Part shown: positions 33,480 through 44,225 of the stretch, one piece after another
Layout: each line of letters opens with the position of its first letter
Position numbering within the stretch: position 1 is the stretch's first letter
Made by a program: the position numbers and the translations under genes
Assembly: GCA_964036045.1 (NCBI GenBank)
Contig: OZ038388.1
Location: forward strand, 32,751,672 to 32,815,671
From: Eutreptiella sp. 'Long Island Sound 2002'
Taxonomy: Eukaryota; Euglenozoa; Euglenophyceae; Eutreptiales; Eutreptiaceae
DNA length: 64,000 bases
Direction of reading: 5' to 3'
The notes under the pieces: model-generated
Seen by the model: only the letters and a program-made list of their open reading frames with translations
The model's database searches: none
Told to the model about the DNA's origin: nothing

Positions 33480-36422
33480 GGCAAAGTACCACCGCACAAA
33501 AGTCCCAACCTAATACCGTCCCTATCTGCACAGTACCCCCCCCCCCCCTTGTGCAAACTACCAAAAAGTCCCAAGCTACTACGGTCCCTATCTGCACAGT
33601 ACCCCCCCCTTGTGCAAACCGCGCAAAAGTCCCAAGCTAATACGGTCCCTATCTGCACAGTACCCCCCCCCCCCTTGTTCAAACCGCACAAAAGTCCCAA
33701 GCTACTACGGTCCCTATCTGAACAGTACCCCCCCCCTTGTGCAAACCGCACAAAAGTCCCAAGCTAATACGGTCCCTATGTGCACAATACCCCGCCCTAT
33801 TGCAAACCGCACAAAAGTCCCAAACTAATAAGGTCCCTATCTGCACAGAGCCCCCCCCCTTGTGCAAACCGCGCAAAAGTCCCAAGCTAGTGCGGTCCCT
33901 ATCTGCACAGTACCCCCCCCCTTGTGCAAACCGCGCAAAAGTCCGAAGCTAATACGGTCCCTATCTGCACAGTACCCCCCCCCCTTGTTCAAACCGCACA
34001 AAAGTCCCAAGCTACTACGGTCCCTATCTGCACAGTACCCCCCCCTCCCTTGTGCAAACCGCGCAAAAGTCCCAAGCTAATGCGGTCCCTATCTGCACAG
34101 TACCCCCCCCCCTGTTCAAACCGCACAAAAGTCCCAAGCTAATACGGTCCCTATCTACACACTATCCCCCCCCTTGTGCAATCCGCACAAAAGTCCCAAG
34201 CTAATACGGTCCCTATCTACACACTATCCCCCCCCCCTTGTGCAAACCGCGCAAAAGTCCGAAGCTAATACGGTCCCTATCTGCACAGTACCCCCCCCTT
34301 GTGCAAACCGCGCAAAAGTCCCAAGCTACTAGGGTCCTTATCTGCACAGTACCCCCCCCCTTGTGCAAACCGCACAAGAGGCCCAAGCTACTACGGTCCC
34401 TATCTGCACAGTACCCCCCCCTTGTGCAAACCGCACAAAAGTCCCAAGCTACTACGGTCCCCATCTGCACAGTACCCCCCCCCTTGTGCAATCCGCACAA
34501 AAGTCCCAAGCTAATGCGGTCCCTATCTACACAGTACCCCCCCCCTTGTGCAAACCGCACAAAAGTCCCAAGCTAATACGGTCCCTATGTGCACAGTACC
34601 CCCCCCCCCCTTGTGCAAACCGCACAAAAGTGTCAAACTAATAAGGTCCCTATCTGCACAGTACCCCCCCCCCCCCTTGTGCAAACTACCAAAAAGTCCC
34701 AAGCTACTACGGTCCCTATCTGCACAGTACCCCCCCCCCCTTGTTCAAACCGCACAAAAGTCCCAAGCTAATACGGTCCCTATCTGCACAGTACCCCCCC
34801 CCTTGTGCAAACCGCGCAAAAGTCCCAAGCTAGTGCGGTCCCTATCTGCACAGTACCCCCCCCTTGTGCAAACCGCACAAAAGTCCTAAGCTAATACGGT
34901 CCCTATCTGCACAGTACCCGCCCCCCTTTGTTCAAACCGCACAAAAGTCCCAAGCTACTACGGTCCCTATCTGCACAGTACCCCCCCCTTGTGCAATCCG
35001 CACAAAAGTCCCAAGCTAATACGGTCCCTATCTACACACTATCCCCCCCCCCCTTGTGCAAACCGCGCAAAAGTCCCAAGCTAATACGGTCCCTATCTGC
35101 ACAGTACCCCCCCCCCCCTTGTTCAAACCGCACAAAAGTTCTAAGCTAATACGGTCCCTATCTGCACAGTACCCCCCCCCCTGTTCAAACCGCACAAAAG
35201 TCCCAAGCTAATACGGTCCCTATCTACACACTATCCCCCCCCTTGTGCAATCCGCACAAAAGTCCCAAGCTAATACGGTCCCTATCTACACACTATCCCC
35301 CCCCCCCTTGTGCAAACCGCGCAAAAGTCCCAAGCTAATACGGTCCCTATCTGCACAGTACCCCCCCCTTGTGCAAACCGCGCAAAAGTCCCAAGCTCAT
35401 GCGGTCCCTATCTGCACAGTACCCCCCCCCCCTTTGTGCAAACCGCACAAAAGTCCCAAGCTACTAGGTTCCTTATCTGCACAGTACCCCCCCCTTTGTG
35501 CAAACCGGACAAGAGGCCCAAGCTACTACGGTCCCTATCTGCACAGTACCCCCCCCTTGTGCAAACCGCACAAAAGTCCCAAGCTACTACGGTCCCCATC
35601 TGCACAGTACCCCCCCCTTGTGCAAACCGCACAAAAGTCCGAAGCTAATGCGGTCCCTATCTACACAGTACCCCCCCCCTTGTGCAAACCGCACAAAAGT
35701 CCCAAGCTAATACGGTCCCTCTGTGCACAGTACCCCCCCCCCCCTTGTGCAAACCGCACAAAAGTGTCAAACTAATAAGCTTAAGGTCCCTATCTGCACA
35801 GTACCCCCCCCTTGTGCAAAGCGCACAAAAGTCCCAAGCTAATGCGGTCCCTATCTGCTCAGTACCCCCCCCCCTCCCTTGTTCAAACCGCACAAAAGTC
35901 CCAAGCTAATGCGGTCCCTATCTACACAGTACCCCCCCCCCTTGTGCAAACCGCACAGAAATCCTAAGCTAATACGGTCCCTATCTGCACAGTACCCCCC
36001 CCCCTTGTGCAAACCGCGCAAAAGTCCCAAGCTAATACGGTCCCTATCTGCACAGTACCCCCCCCCCCCTTGTGCAAACCGCACAAAAGTCCTAAGCTAA
36101 TACGGTCCCTATCTGCACATTACCCCCCCCCTTGTGCAAACCGCGCAAAAGTCCGAAGCTAATACGTTCCCTATCTGCACAGTACCCCCCCCCCTTGTGC
36201 AAACCGCACAAAAGTCCCAAGCTACTACGGTCCCTATCTGCACAGTACCCCCCCCTTGTGCAATCCGCACAAAAGTCCCAAGCTAATGCGGTCCCTATCT
36301 ACACAGTACCCCCCCCCTTGTGCAAACCGCACAAAAGTCCCAAGCTAATACGGTCCCTATGTGCACAGTACCCCCCCCCCCTTGTGCAAACCGCACAAAA
36401 GTCTCAAACTAATAAGGTCCCT
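33480..36422. repeat. 62-bp satellite array, left part
   Basis: Tandem units of about 62 bp. The consensus runs AAAAGTCCCAAGCTAATACG, GTCCCTATCTGCACAGTA, a run of 7-14 C, then TTGTGCAAACCGCGC. Units differ by recurrent variants (CTACTACGG, CTAATGCGG, CTAGTGCGG, ATCTACACACTATCC, TTGTTCAAACC, AACTACCAAA). The order of variants at 35.39-36.42 kb is repeated at 47.23-48.25 kb, so the array has higher-order structure. Length changes in the C-run shift frames, which creates long but meaningless open frames. Confidence 0.97.
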
Positions 36423-36441
36423 CACCTATGATTTTATGAAG
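36423..36441 (+). repeat. Left terminal inverted repeat
   Basis: CACCTATGATTTTATGAAG, identical to the reverse complement of 45434-45452. Beyond it, TCGCCAGATCCCAAAATTA aligns with CAGGCTCATCCCAAAATTA at the other end, so similarity extends to about 40 bp. Confidence 0.9.
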
Positions 36442-36659
36442 TCGCCAGATCCCAAAATTATTGTCGCAGCGGATGCCAAAAAACCAACAGAAACTGTCGC
36501 CGCGCGCGCATTTTCACTCGCCGAGAGCAATTTTTGGCTCAGAAATCTGAAAATACGCGATTACGAAGCGCTTTTTGCGCGTACAATCGAAGATACCAAC
36601 CACCCGCACCTTTTCAATCACGATACCCCGCTCGGAACTGCTCCCAAGTCTCGTAAACG

Positions 36660-37340
36660 GTCAATTACCTCCCAAAAAGCCACAATTTGGCCTTTTTTTG
36701 CCATTTTTTCGTCGGAAAACACATTCTATCTTGTTCCGAGAGGCTGCGGATCAATCAAAGGTGTTCCGTGGAACCACTTGACGATTTCCAAAACATAGCA
36801 ACATCCACCAAGCCATCAAGCTCTCGTAACGTGCCAATCTACCCCCATTTTTGGCCCAAAATGCCACATTTTGGCCTTTTTTCACCACTCTTTCATCATA
36901 AAACACATTCTATCTCTTTCTAAGAGGTTGCGGATCAATCAAAGGTGTTTAATGGAACCACTTGACGATTTCCAAAACATAGCAACATCCACCAAGCCAT
37001 CAAGCTCTCGTAACGTGCGAATCTACCCCCATTTTTGGCCCAAAATGCCACATTTTGGCCTTTTTTCACCACTCTTTCATCATAAAACACATTCTATCTC
37101 TTTCTAAGAGGCTGCGGATCAATCAAAGGTGTTCCATGGAACCACTTGACGATTTCCAAAACATACGAACATCCACCAAGCCATCTACCTCTCGTGACAT
37201 GCGAGTATACCCCCATTTTTCGCCAAAACTGCCATATTTCAGCCTTTTTTTGCATGGTTACGGTCATAATATTTGGTCAATGTTGTTGCGAGAGTCCGCG
37301 AATCTTTCTATTGTGTTCCATGGAACCACTTGATGACGAG
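36660..37340. repeat. 184-bp left subterminal tandem repeats
   Basis: About 3.5 copies. The landmark GAGGCTGCGGATCAATC lies at 36740, 36924 and 37108 (period exactly 184), with a diverged fourth copy near 37,290. Each copy contains GGAACCACTTGACGATTTCC and a TTTTGGCC/GGCCCAAAA pair. Such repeats near the ends of DNA transposons are often transposase-binding sites; that role is inference here. Confidence 0.85.
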
Positions 37341-37564
37341 GATGTGGGTTAGGCAAATATTGGTACAATTTCCTCTCCTATATTGAAGATTATGACGCGG
37401 ACGGTGCCAAAAACAGCCATGTTTGGGGGTAGTGATGTGTCCCATGCCCAGCTGCTATGTCTTGTCACGTGCCAACTTGTTGTGTCGCAGGGAGGGTTTC
37501 CATACGATGTGTTGCATGTCACACTAGGTAGGTACTCAATCCTTTAAAGTGCCATTGTTATGAT

Positions 37565-39328
37565 ATGACGAAGAGCAAGCCCCGCGTGGGCCGTCCCCGA
37601 TTGGCCAATCCGTCGCTGAAGACCTTGAGGAACAGAGCTAGTGCCGCAAATGCAAACCTTAAAAGGGCACTTCCCCAGTTGGTGACTAATGCCAAAGCTC
37701 GGAATCAAAAACGTGTCAAAAATCGACAACGTGCGGAGAAAAACCCTCCCCCAGAGGTTATTGTACGCTCCTTATTGGCAAAGCATGCGGGCAAATCGAC
37801 ATGGAAGCAGTTTATCGATACCAAGCAGGATATCAGCGACGATCAACATCTAGGCATTTACCGCAACAAGGTTACTCGCTTGGCCAAAAGCTTAAGGGCC
37901 AATGTTGGTGGCGTGGTGTTCACGCGGCGATCGAGCCGACTCGACCCATGGAAGGCCATCCCTCTCTACTTGCAAATAGCGAACCGCGACCACTTGCACC
38001 ATGAAGGTACATACAAACGCAGCATAAACATCTTCATTGATGGTTGCGAGGTGGCGTGTTACAAACCCGCTGGTGTGGTTACTCTATCTCTTACTCTACC
38101 AACGTTACGGGTTCCACATCAAGTTAGTGCTGTGCTTCGCCTGTGTCATTGGATGGGCACCGAAGAACCTAACGAGTTGAAGCTGCGGCTACGTAATCTG
38201 AAGCTAAAGGAAGTATTGACTGACGCTCAAAAGGGTGCATTTGATGGGCATAGGTATCGAATCACCATGAACTTGGATTGGAGCCTTCTAACAAAAATCT
38301 TGTGTTGGGAGCAGAGTGGTCACGAGAAAGCATGCTGGGCCTGTGTTGCGCTCCGGCGGCATTGGATGTATTGTGACTACATGAAACAACCACAAAGGCC
38401 ATTGGAATCCTTCTTTGGTGGCGTATTGGGCTTTTTCTTGTCCCTCTTTGAGACAATTGACGATATCATCTATGACGTCGTCCATTGTCTTGCATTGGTA
38501 CTCCGCAACATGTTGTTGCACGCTTTGGATATATGGGTGCAAGATATGAGCGCTAAGTACCCACACCTTGTTGATCCGGGATTGTTGGGTCGTTTGCGGG
38601 ATGTGTACAACAAGCATCTCGAACGGTGTCCGTATAGACCTCCGGACAAGCGCGGCCCTGAGTACAAAGGTTGGTCTCCTGGAGGAAATATGTCAAAGGA
38701 ACAAATTTTGTACAATGACAAATTCTGGGATGACCTGTGCGCCGTTCTTCCAACGGCTGCACATGGGCTAGATTTCGGCGCAAAACACCCCGGTGTGCCA
38801 AGTGGAAGCCCCTTGCAATGGTACTGTAGAGAGCTCCGCCGCTTGTGCGTGCAAATGTGTGCCTGGAAACCCGAAGGAGTTGAGCGGCGCACTGCTGACT
38901 GTGACCGTTTGCACCGGGTGTATCAGGCCCTTGGGCTCCCGACGGAAAGGATCACGGTCCAATGTCACTTCTTCCTCGCCCACTATGAGCCGCGGTTGCG
39001 TAGGCATGCAAACTTGCAAGGTGGCAGTAGCGAAGGTGGCGAGCATGCACATCAGACGGTGCATAGAATTGTTGCCGTGCGGAAGTCCAAGCCGAATCAC
39101 AAATGTCCAGAAGGCATGAAAGAATTTGGACGGGATGCGGCTTTGGATCTAGCACTATGGGCTGAAGGTGAGATCCACCTTGAAAACGATTGTGACCACG
39201 CCATTGCATTGCCAAGTATGAGCTTGCAACAACTACTTCTTGTTTTGTGCTGCGTTGCGTTGTTTGTTCAAGGGTCACCAAGGCAAATATATCGTGCGGC
39301 ACATCTCATCGTTGGATTGGGAAAATGA
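37565..39328 (+). CDS. Transposase-like protein of the 9-kb element (ORF1)
   Basis: 587 codons, no intron, starting at ATG 37565. The N-terminus (1-60) is strongly basic with an AT-hook-like GRPR at residues 9-12, suiting DNA binding. An Asp-Gly motif (FIDG, D159) is followed by alternating hydrophobic residues, then NLDWSLLTKILCWE (D238), CWAC (C257, C260), a helix DIIYDVVHCLALVLRNMLLH (around 300-319), CHFFLAHYEP (468-473) and SSEGGEHAHQ (E490, E493, H494, H496). D159/D238/E490-E493 are spaced like a DDE catalytic triad interrupted by an insertion, and Cys/His pairs could bind zinc. The same motif order occurs, from memory, in uncharacterised transposon-like proteins of animals, oomycetes and dinoflagellates; I could not check this. 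The hydrophobic C-terminus (LLLVLCCVALFV) is unusual. It is the best candidate for mobilising the element. Confidence 0.65.
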   Translation: MTKSKPRVGRPRLANPSLKTLRNRASAANANLKRALPQLVTNAKARNQKRVKNRQRAEKNPPPEVIVRSLLAKHAGKSTWKQFIDTKQDISDDQHLGIYRNKVTRLAKSLRANVGGVVFTRRSSRLDPWKAIPLYLQIANRDHLHHEGTYKRSINIFIDGCEVACYKPAGVVTLSLTLPTLRVPHQVSAVLRLCHWMGTEEPNELKLRLRNLKLKEVLTDAQKGAFDGHRYRITMNLDWSLLTKILCWEQSGHEKACWACVALRRHWMYCDYMKQPQRPLESFFGGVLGFFLSLFETIDDIIYDVVHCLALVLRNMLLHALDIWVQDMSAKYPHLVDPGLLGRLRDVYNKHLERCPYRPPDKRGPEYKGWSPGGNMSKEQILYNDKFWDDLCAVLPTAAHGLDFGAKHPGVPSGSPLQWYCRELRRLCVQMCAWKPEGVERRTADCDRLHRVYQALGLPTERITVQCHFFLAHYEPRLRRHANLQGGSSEGGEHAHQTVHRIVAVRKSKPNHKCPEGMKEFGRDAALDLALWAEGEIHLENDCDHAIALPSMSLQQLLLVLCCVALFVQGSPRQIYRAAHLIVGLGK

Positions 39329-39411
39329 CATATCACCCCCCCTTCCCCCCCCCCCCCCAAAAGTGTTTCTTCCGCCTACCACAAGTGAACCCTGTCTTAG
39401 GCTTGGCAATC

Positions 39412-41310
39412 ATGTCCGGGGAGGCAGATGTACGCGACCACAAACGGTTTTGCTCCAAAGCCGAAGCCCTCAAATACCATATCAGTGATGTTTTCCGGGC
39501 GGAGGAGGAACCGGCTGAGGAGCATACCGCAGTGAAGAATGATTTGCAAATCAATTCGGTGGCCTTTGGGCTCAGTGGTCGCGTACGGGAGAAAGGCACA
39601 CCACCCACCGCACCCACCCTCTTTCAAGTAGCATGGAAGGGGAAGGTTACTGGGAAAGTGTTCCCCAATGGTGAGATCGAGCTTCAGCATTCGGATGGGC
39701 CGAATAGGTACAAACCAGAGCACGTGCTACCGAAGCTCATTTATGGGATACGTGAAATCTCGCCCGCGGTAGCAATTCTGTCCGAAGACGCAAAGGCCGC
39801 TCATGCCGCTTTCAACCCGGATGAAGGAAGTAGTAGCGGGGATGTCAGTAGCGGGGATGATGCCTCTGATGAGAGTGACGGTGATTCAAAGAGAAAGCGG
39901 CCGAGCAATGCATCTCCACCATCAGCCGAGAAGAGAAAGAAGAAGCCATGCCTCAAAAAAACCGCGAAGCCAGCGGCAAAAAAGGCTGAGCGGGGGCGGA
40001 AGGCACCGGAGGAGGAAATTCGCCGCGTGCTGCAACGGGTTAGGGAAGATGGGTTATCTGCATTGGATGATACCCGAGACTGGGATGCCAAGAGCATGGC
40101 TGCACTTCTGGATGCATACGGAGCCTACCACACTAAGAGTGCCACGTCAAAAGAGATGCGGTCTGCCTTCCGTAGGGATCTCGATGATGGCCTAAGGGAG
40201 CCCTGCACTGTGCCTGCTGCACGTCCAAAGGAGGCCTGCACTTTTAAGCCTCTCTTGGGAAAGACTTCTGCGTTGTCTTTGGCGGTGGACGACGAGGACG
40301 AGGACTCAATGGATGAGTCAGGAGCTGCACCACGTGCTACCGATTCAAAGGAACATATCTTGCAAAAGACGTCTTCCTTGTCCTCCTTGTCTTCCTTGTC
40401 AATGGATGGGTTGGCCGTAGGACCCCCAAGTAGAAAGGATGAGGCACACGTCATTGCCGATAGTGACGACGCCGGGGACGGTTACATGACTGACAAGTCT
40501 GGGGAAGGGCGAGCACCAACTGCTCCGGCAAAGTCAGTCACCCCTCCGTTGTCCCGCACCCTCTTCCCGGGAAAGCATGACAGAAGGGATGGCCACAAGC
40601 ATGATGATGATGATTACTCCGATATCCTTGAACCAAGGGATGGCGACAATCATGATGATGATGATGACCTCGAAATCCTTGACGATGGCGACAAGCATGA
40701 TGATGAGGACCCCGATATCCATGCTTTGGTGCGGCGAAAGGCCTTCTCTCGAACAGGTGACGTGTTGAACAAGTGCACAGTCAAAGCACGCAGTTTGCGA
40801 GTGGAATCATTTGAATATATGTGGCCCGACCTTGGAGAGATGCGGCTGCACCCAGCCGCACTTGAGGACGAAGCCGATGAATGGCAAGAGCACGTGCTGC
40901 AGTCCATTACGGCTCAAAGGACGACATATGGGCTGCCCTTGCAAGGTGTTTACTTTGGGCGCCTGAAGGGCAGCCGTGAAGGCTCATTCACCAATTTTTG
41001 GGCCGAAAAGCGTTCGGGATTGACGGTCTTTGTGCCACTAGGCCTACCGAAAGGGACTTCATGGAAGGTGAAGGTCATCTTGAGCAGTGGAGAGTACACA
41101 TGGGAAGTTGGTGACCGTGATTATTTCCAAGTTCCTGCTGAAAATGCTCGCTCACTTCTTCATCCAGCTGGTCGCCCCGCGTACTTTCTGGCGATGCAGT
41201 TTGGAGATGCTGAACACCCATTGCCAATGGCCATTGATTCCCCACGTGATGTATGTAGTGTGCAGTGTGCGAATTATAATCTATGTGTATTTGGCGAACA
41301 TTGCACCTGA
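39412..41310 (+). CDS. Acidic/basic accessory protein of the 9-kb element (ORF2)
   Basis: 632 codons from the ATG at 39412; the frame is open from 39247, but its beginning crosses a C-run and is unlikely to be translated. Residues 70-110 form a small beta-rich module (FQVAWKGKVTGKVFPNGEIE) that resembles Tudor or chromo barrels only loosely. Residues 138-200 are Ser/Asp-rich, then Lys/Arg-rich with KRKRPS and KRKKKP, plausible nuclear localisation signals. A helical stretch follows, then an Asp/His-rich repeat region (KHDDDD, DNHDDDDD, DKHDDED). The last ~115 residues look folded (TYGLPLQGVYFGRLKGSREG, WEVGDRDYFQVP). It lies 83 bp after ORF1, same strand. The role is unknown; a chromatin- or DNA-binding partner of the transposase is a guess. 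Confidence 0.6.
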   Translation: MSGEADVRDHKRFCSKAEALKYHISDVFRAEEEPAEEHTAVKNDLQINSVAFGLSGRVREKGTPPTAPTLFQVAWKGKVTGKVFPNGEIELQHSDGPNRYKPEHVLPKLIYGIREISPAVAILSEDAKAAHAAFNPDEGSSSGDVSSGDDASDESDGDSKRKRPSNASPPSAEKRKKKPCLKKTAKPAAKKAERGRKAPEEEIRRVLQRVREDGLSALDDTRDWDAKSMAALLDAYGAYHTKSATSKEMRSAFRRDLDDGLREPCTVPAARPKEACTFKPLLGKTSALSLAVDDEDEDSMDESGAAPRATDSKEHILQKTSSLSSLSSLSMDGLAVGPPSRKDEAHVIADSDDAGDGYMTDKSGEGRAPTAPAKSVTPPLSRTLFPGKHDRRDGHKHDDDDYSDILEPRDGDNHDDDDDLEILDDGDKHDDEDPDIHALVRRKAFSRTGDVLNKCTVKARSLRVESFEYMWPDLGEMRLHPAALEDEADEWQEHVLQSITAQRTTYGLPLQGVYFGRLKGSREGSFTNFWAEKRSGLTVFVPLGLPKGTSWKVKVILSSGEYTWEVGDRDYFQVPAENARSLLHPAGRPAYFLAMQFGDAEHPLPMAIDSPRDVCSVQCANYNLCVFGEHCT

Positions 41311-41602
41311 CAGGTTCATGGCCTGAAGAGTGTTTTTCTTCTTGTGTTGTGCCTACATGTGTCATCTTTGCCTTCTTACTTTGTCTCTCCTCTCCCATAT
41401 GGGCCGTAGCAAATGAGGTTGGAGAATCTTCCAAAGAAAGGATATAGTGGGCGAATTTTTCAATTTTTAGGCATAGTGTGCAACTCCCATCTCCCAATGC
41501 GGTAAATTAGACCAGAACACAACAACACCGCAGAGCACAACACCGCAGAGCTCTTTTTCCTTTTGCCTATAGGTCCATGAAGTCAACAGGCGAAGGCCCA
41601 CT

Positions 41603-42216
41603 TTGCCTGCAGCACCCCAGGGCCCACGGAGGTCGGATCGCGTGCACCTTGCTGACGCGGCGCCCAAGAAGGATGATGGTGCGAAGAAGGATGATGGCGC
41701 CAAGAAGGATGATGCTCGCAAGCGGGATGCTGCACATGCCAAGGAGCTCAAGGCGCACGCAGCTGCCGCCACTGCTGCACATGCCAAGGCCAAGGCGGAA
41801 GCGAAGCTCGCTAAGGTGGCGAATGCAAAGGCGGCCAAGGCATTGAAGGATGCGGCCAAGGAGCGCGCCGAGAAGGAGGCTTGCAAGAAGGAATTGGCTT
41901 CGCAAAAAAGTTTGCTGGCGGCAAGGGCCAACCGCCTGAGTGAGATGGAGAAGGAATTGGACGACCTAAGGCGTAGTAAGAGTTCGGACAAGAATTCGGG
42001 TGCAAGCACGGCACAGGGCATGGGCAATGAGCCCCGCCATGGCGTGGTGCAGGGCACGAACATGGGAACGGGCACCGGGCAGGGTCATGGCATGGTGCAG
42101 GGCACGAACATGGGAATGGGCACCGGGCAGGGTCATGGCATGGTGCAGGGCATGGTGCAGGGTGGTGGTGCGGGACAGGCCATGGGAATGGGGATGGGGA
42201 TGGGGATGGGGCCAAG

Positions 42217-42250
<34 letters not shown>

Positions 42251-42595
42251 GGTATGGGTATGGGGCAAAACTCAAACATGCCTATGGGCCCGAACATGGG
42301 CATGGGGATGGGGTCAGGCATGGGCATGGGTGTGGGCATGGGACAAAACCCTAACATGCTGATGGGCACAGGCATGGGCGTTGGCGTGGGGCAGGGCATG
42401 GGCATGGGTACGGGTATGAGTATGGGGCAAGGGATGGGTATGGGTACCGGGATGGGGCAAGGGGTGGGTATGGGACAGGGCATGGGTATGGGACCTGGGA
42501 TGGGTATGGGTGCGGCAATGGGGCAAGGCATGGGTATGGGTATGGGTATGGGCATGGGGCAGGGCATGGGCATGCACCAAAATAGGTGGTGCTGA
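41603..42595 (+). CDS. Coiled-coil and Gly-Met-repeat protein of the 9-kb element (ORF3)
   Basis: 330 codons. Residues 20-35 repeat AKKDDG; 35-130 form an Ala/Lys/Glu-rich helix (KAKAEAKLAKVANAKAAKAL, then SEMEKELDDLRRSK) likely to be a coiled coil. From about 145 to the end the protein is a Gly-Met-Gly repeat with interspersed Gln, Asn and Thr, encoded by ATGGGC hexamers. The frame is open upstream of the first Met, and the region before it has possible acceptor sites, so it might be a spliced 3' part of ORF2. The repeated DNA means the reading frame could persist by chance, but the coiled-coil half is normal coding-like sequence. Function unknown. Confidence 0.5.
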
Positions 42596-43005
42596 GCCCA
42601 GGCTTAGATTTCGGATTCATAAATTCCCTGCTGTTGTAGTTTCAAAGGCGTCTTTCTCTGTGTATGGTGAATTGTACCAGTGGAGGATGGAAGTCTCCGT
42701 CTCAAAAGCATATTCATATGCCACACACAAGCAAAAAGGTGAGGAAGGTGTGAAGACAACAGTGCCTTCTGTGGCTGCACAGCTGCTCCACTTTCTGTGG
42801 CAGTGCTTTAGTTTACCATTTATTTTCTGCGTCCAACAATCACTGCATGGTTCATCCTGTATTTGATTGTGACAGGCTCCGAAATCTACCACAATGCAAG
42901 ATTCCATGGGCAATGACTATGCTGTGCCAAAGAGTGGCCTATTGTTCCACAAGAGTGTCTGGATAGTGTCTGGATCTCATTTACATGCAGGCCTCTCCCA
43001 CTTGT

Positions 43006-43440
43006 CTATTGTCTGTTGTCTGTTGTCTGTTGCCTGCCGTCAGTTGAGCGTTGTCGTCCATTGTATGTTGTCTGTTGTCTGTTGTCTGCGGTCTGTTGTC
43101 TGTTGCCTGCCGTCAGTTATACGTCGTCGTCCATTGTCTGTTGTCTGTTGTCTGTTGTCTGTTGTCTGTTGTCTGTTGTCTGCGGTCTGTTGTCTGTTGC
43201 CTGCCGTCAGTTGTACGTTGTCGTCCATTGTTGTTGTCTGTTGTCTGTTGTCTGTTGTCTGTTGTCTGTTGTCTGTTGTCTGTTGTCTGTTGTCTGCGGT
43301 CTGGTCTGTTGCCTGCCTGTTGTCTGTTGTCTGTTGTCTGTTGTCTGTTGCGTGTCGCCTGAGGTAAATTGGACGTCGTCCAGTGTTGTCTGTTGTCTGT
43401 TGTCTGTTGTCTGTTGCCTGTCGTCAGTTGAACGTCGTCG
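43006..43440. repeat. (TGTTGTC)n complex microsatellite
   Basis: Long tracts of TGTTGTC alternate with a ~35-bp phrase built on TGCCTGCCGTCAGTTG and ACGTCGTCGTCCA, repeated about five times. It is open in several frames on both strands, with Cys/Leu/Val-rich or Gln/Thr/Asp-rich nonsense. Confidence 0.95.
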
Positions 43441-43519
43441 TCCAGTCGTGACTAGCTCTATTCCTGCGATTCATTCAGAGTTCCTTCAGACGTGGAATCT
43501 TGGGGGTGTCCGAGTGCAT

Positions 43520-44165
43520 GTTCCAATTTGCTGATGTGTTGCACGTCTCAGGAGTAAGAAAGTTCATACAGACCAATTTCTGGATCGAATTCAATCAGCA
43601 TTCTGCATCCTGCGATTCATTCAGAGTTCCTTGAGACATGGAATCTTGGGGGTGTCCGAGTTGATCAGCTTTGCCTTCGCCAATGTCAGCTTTGACTCCA
43701 TTTGTCCATTGGCGGCATGTTCCAATTTGCTGATGTGTTGCACGTCTCAGGAGTAAGAAAGTTCATACAGACCAATTTCTGGATCGAATTCAATCAGCAT
43801 TCTGCATCCTGCGATTCATTCAGAGTTCCTTGAGACATGGAATCTTGGGGGTGTCCGAGTTGATCAGCTTTGCCTTCGCCAATGTCAGCTTTGACTCCAT
43901 TTGTCCATTGGCGGCATGTTCCAATTTGCTGATGTGTTGCACGTCTCAGGAGTAAGAAAGTTCATACAGACCAATTTCTGGATCGAATTCAATCAGCATT
44001 CTGCATCCTGCGATTCATTCAGAGTTCCTTGAGACATGGAATCTTGGGGGTGTCCGAGTTGATCAGCTTTGCCTTCGCCAATGTCAGCTTTGACTCCATT
44101 TGTCCATTGGCGGCATGTTCCAATTTGCTGATGTGTTGCACGTCTCCGATGAGTTTGTTTGTGCG
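43520..44165. repeat. 199-bp tandem repeat
   Basis: GTTCCAATTTGCTGATGTG lies at 43520, 43719, 43918 and 44117, an exact period of 199. Copies are nearly identical, indicating recent amplification. The first copy is joined differently at its left edge. A derived half-unit continues to about 44,235 and leads into the 185-bp repeats. Confidence 0.92.
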
Positions 44166-44225
44166 CCTGTTGTATCTGTGTCAAATGGGAAGGATACATG
44201 TTGCAATTTGCTGATGTGTTGCACG

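Noticed and set aside
39247-39411. Extending ORF2 upstream to 39247
   Set aside because: The extra codons overlap the end of ORF1 and read through a C-run into low-quality text; the ATG at 39412 begins ordinary protein sequence.
41811-42620. Minus-strand Pro/Met/His/Ala repeat frames of 88-154 codons
   Set aside because: Shadows of the ATGGGC hexamer repeat that encodes the Gly-Met tail of ORF3.
42894-43534. Cys/Leu/Val-rich frames of 157 and 172 codons
   Set aside because: Translations of the TGTTGTC microsatellite.
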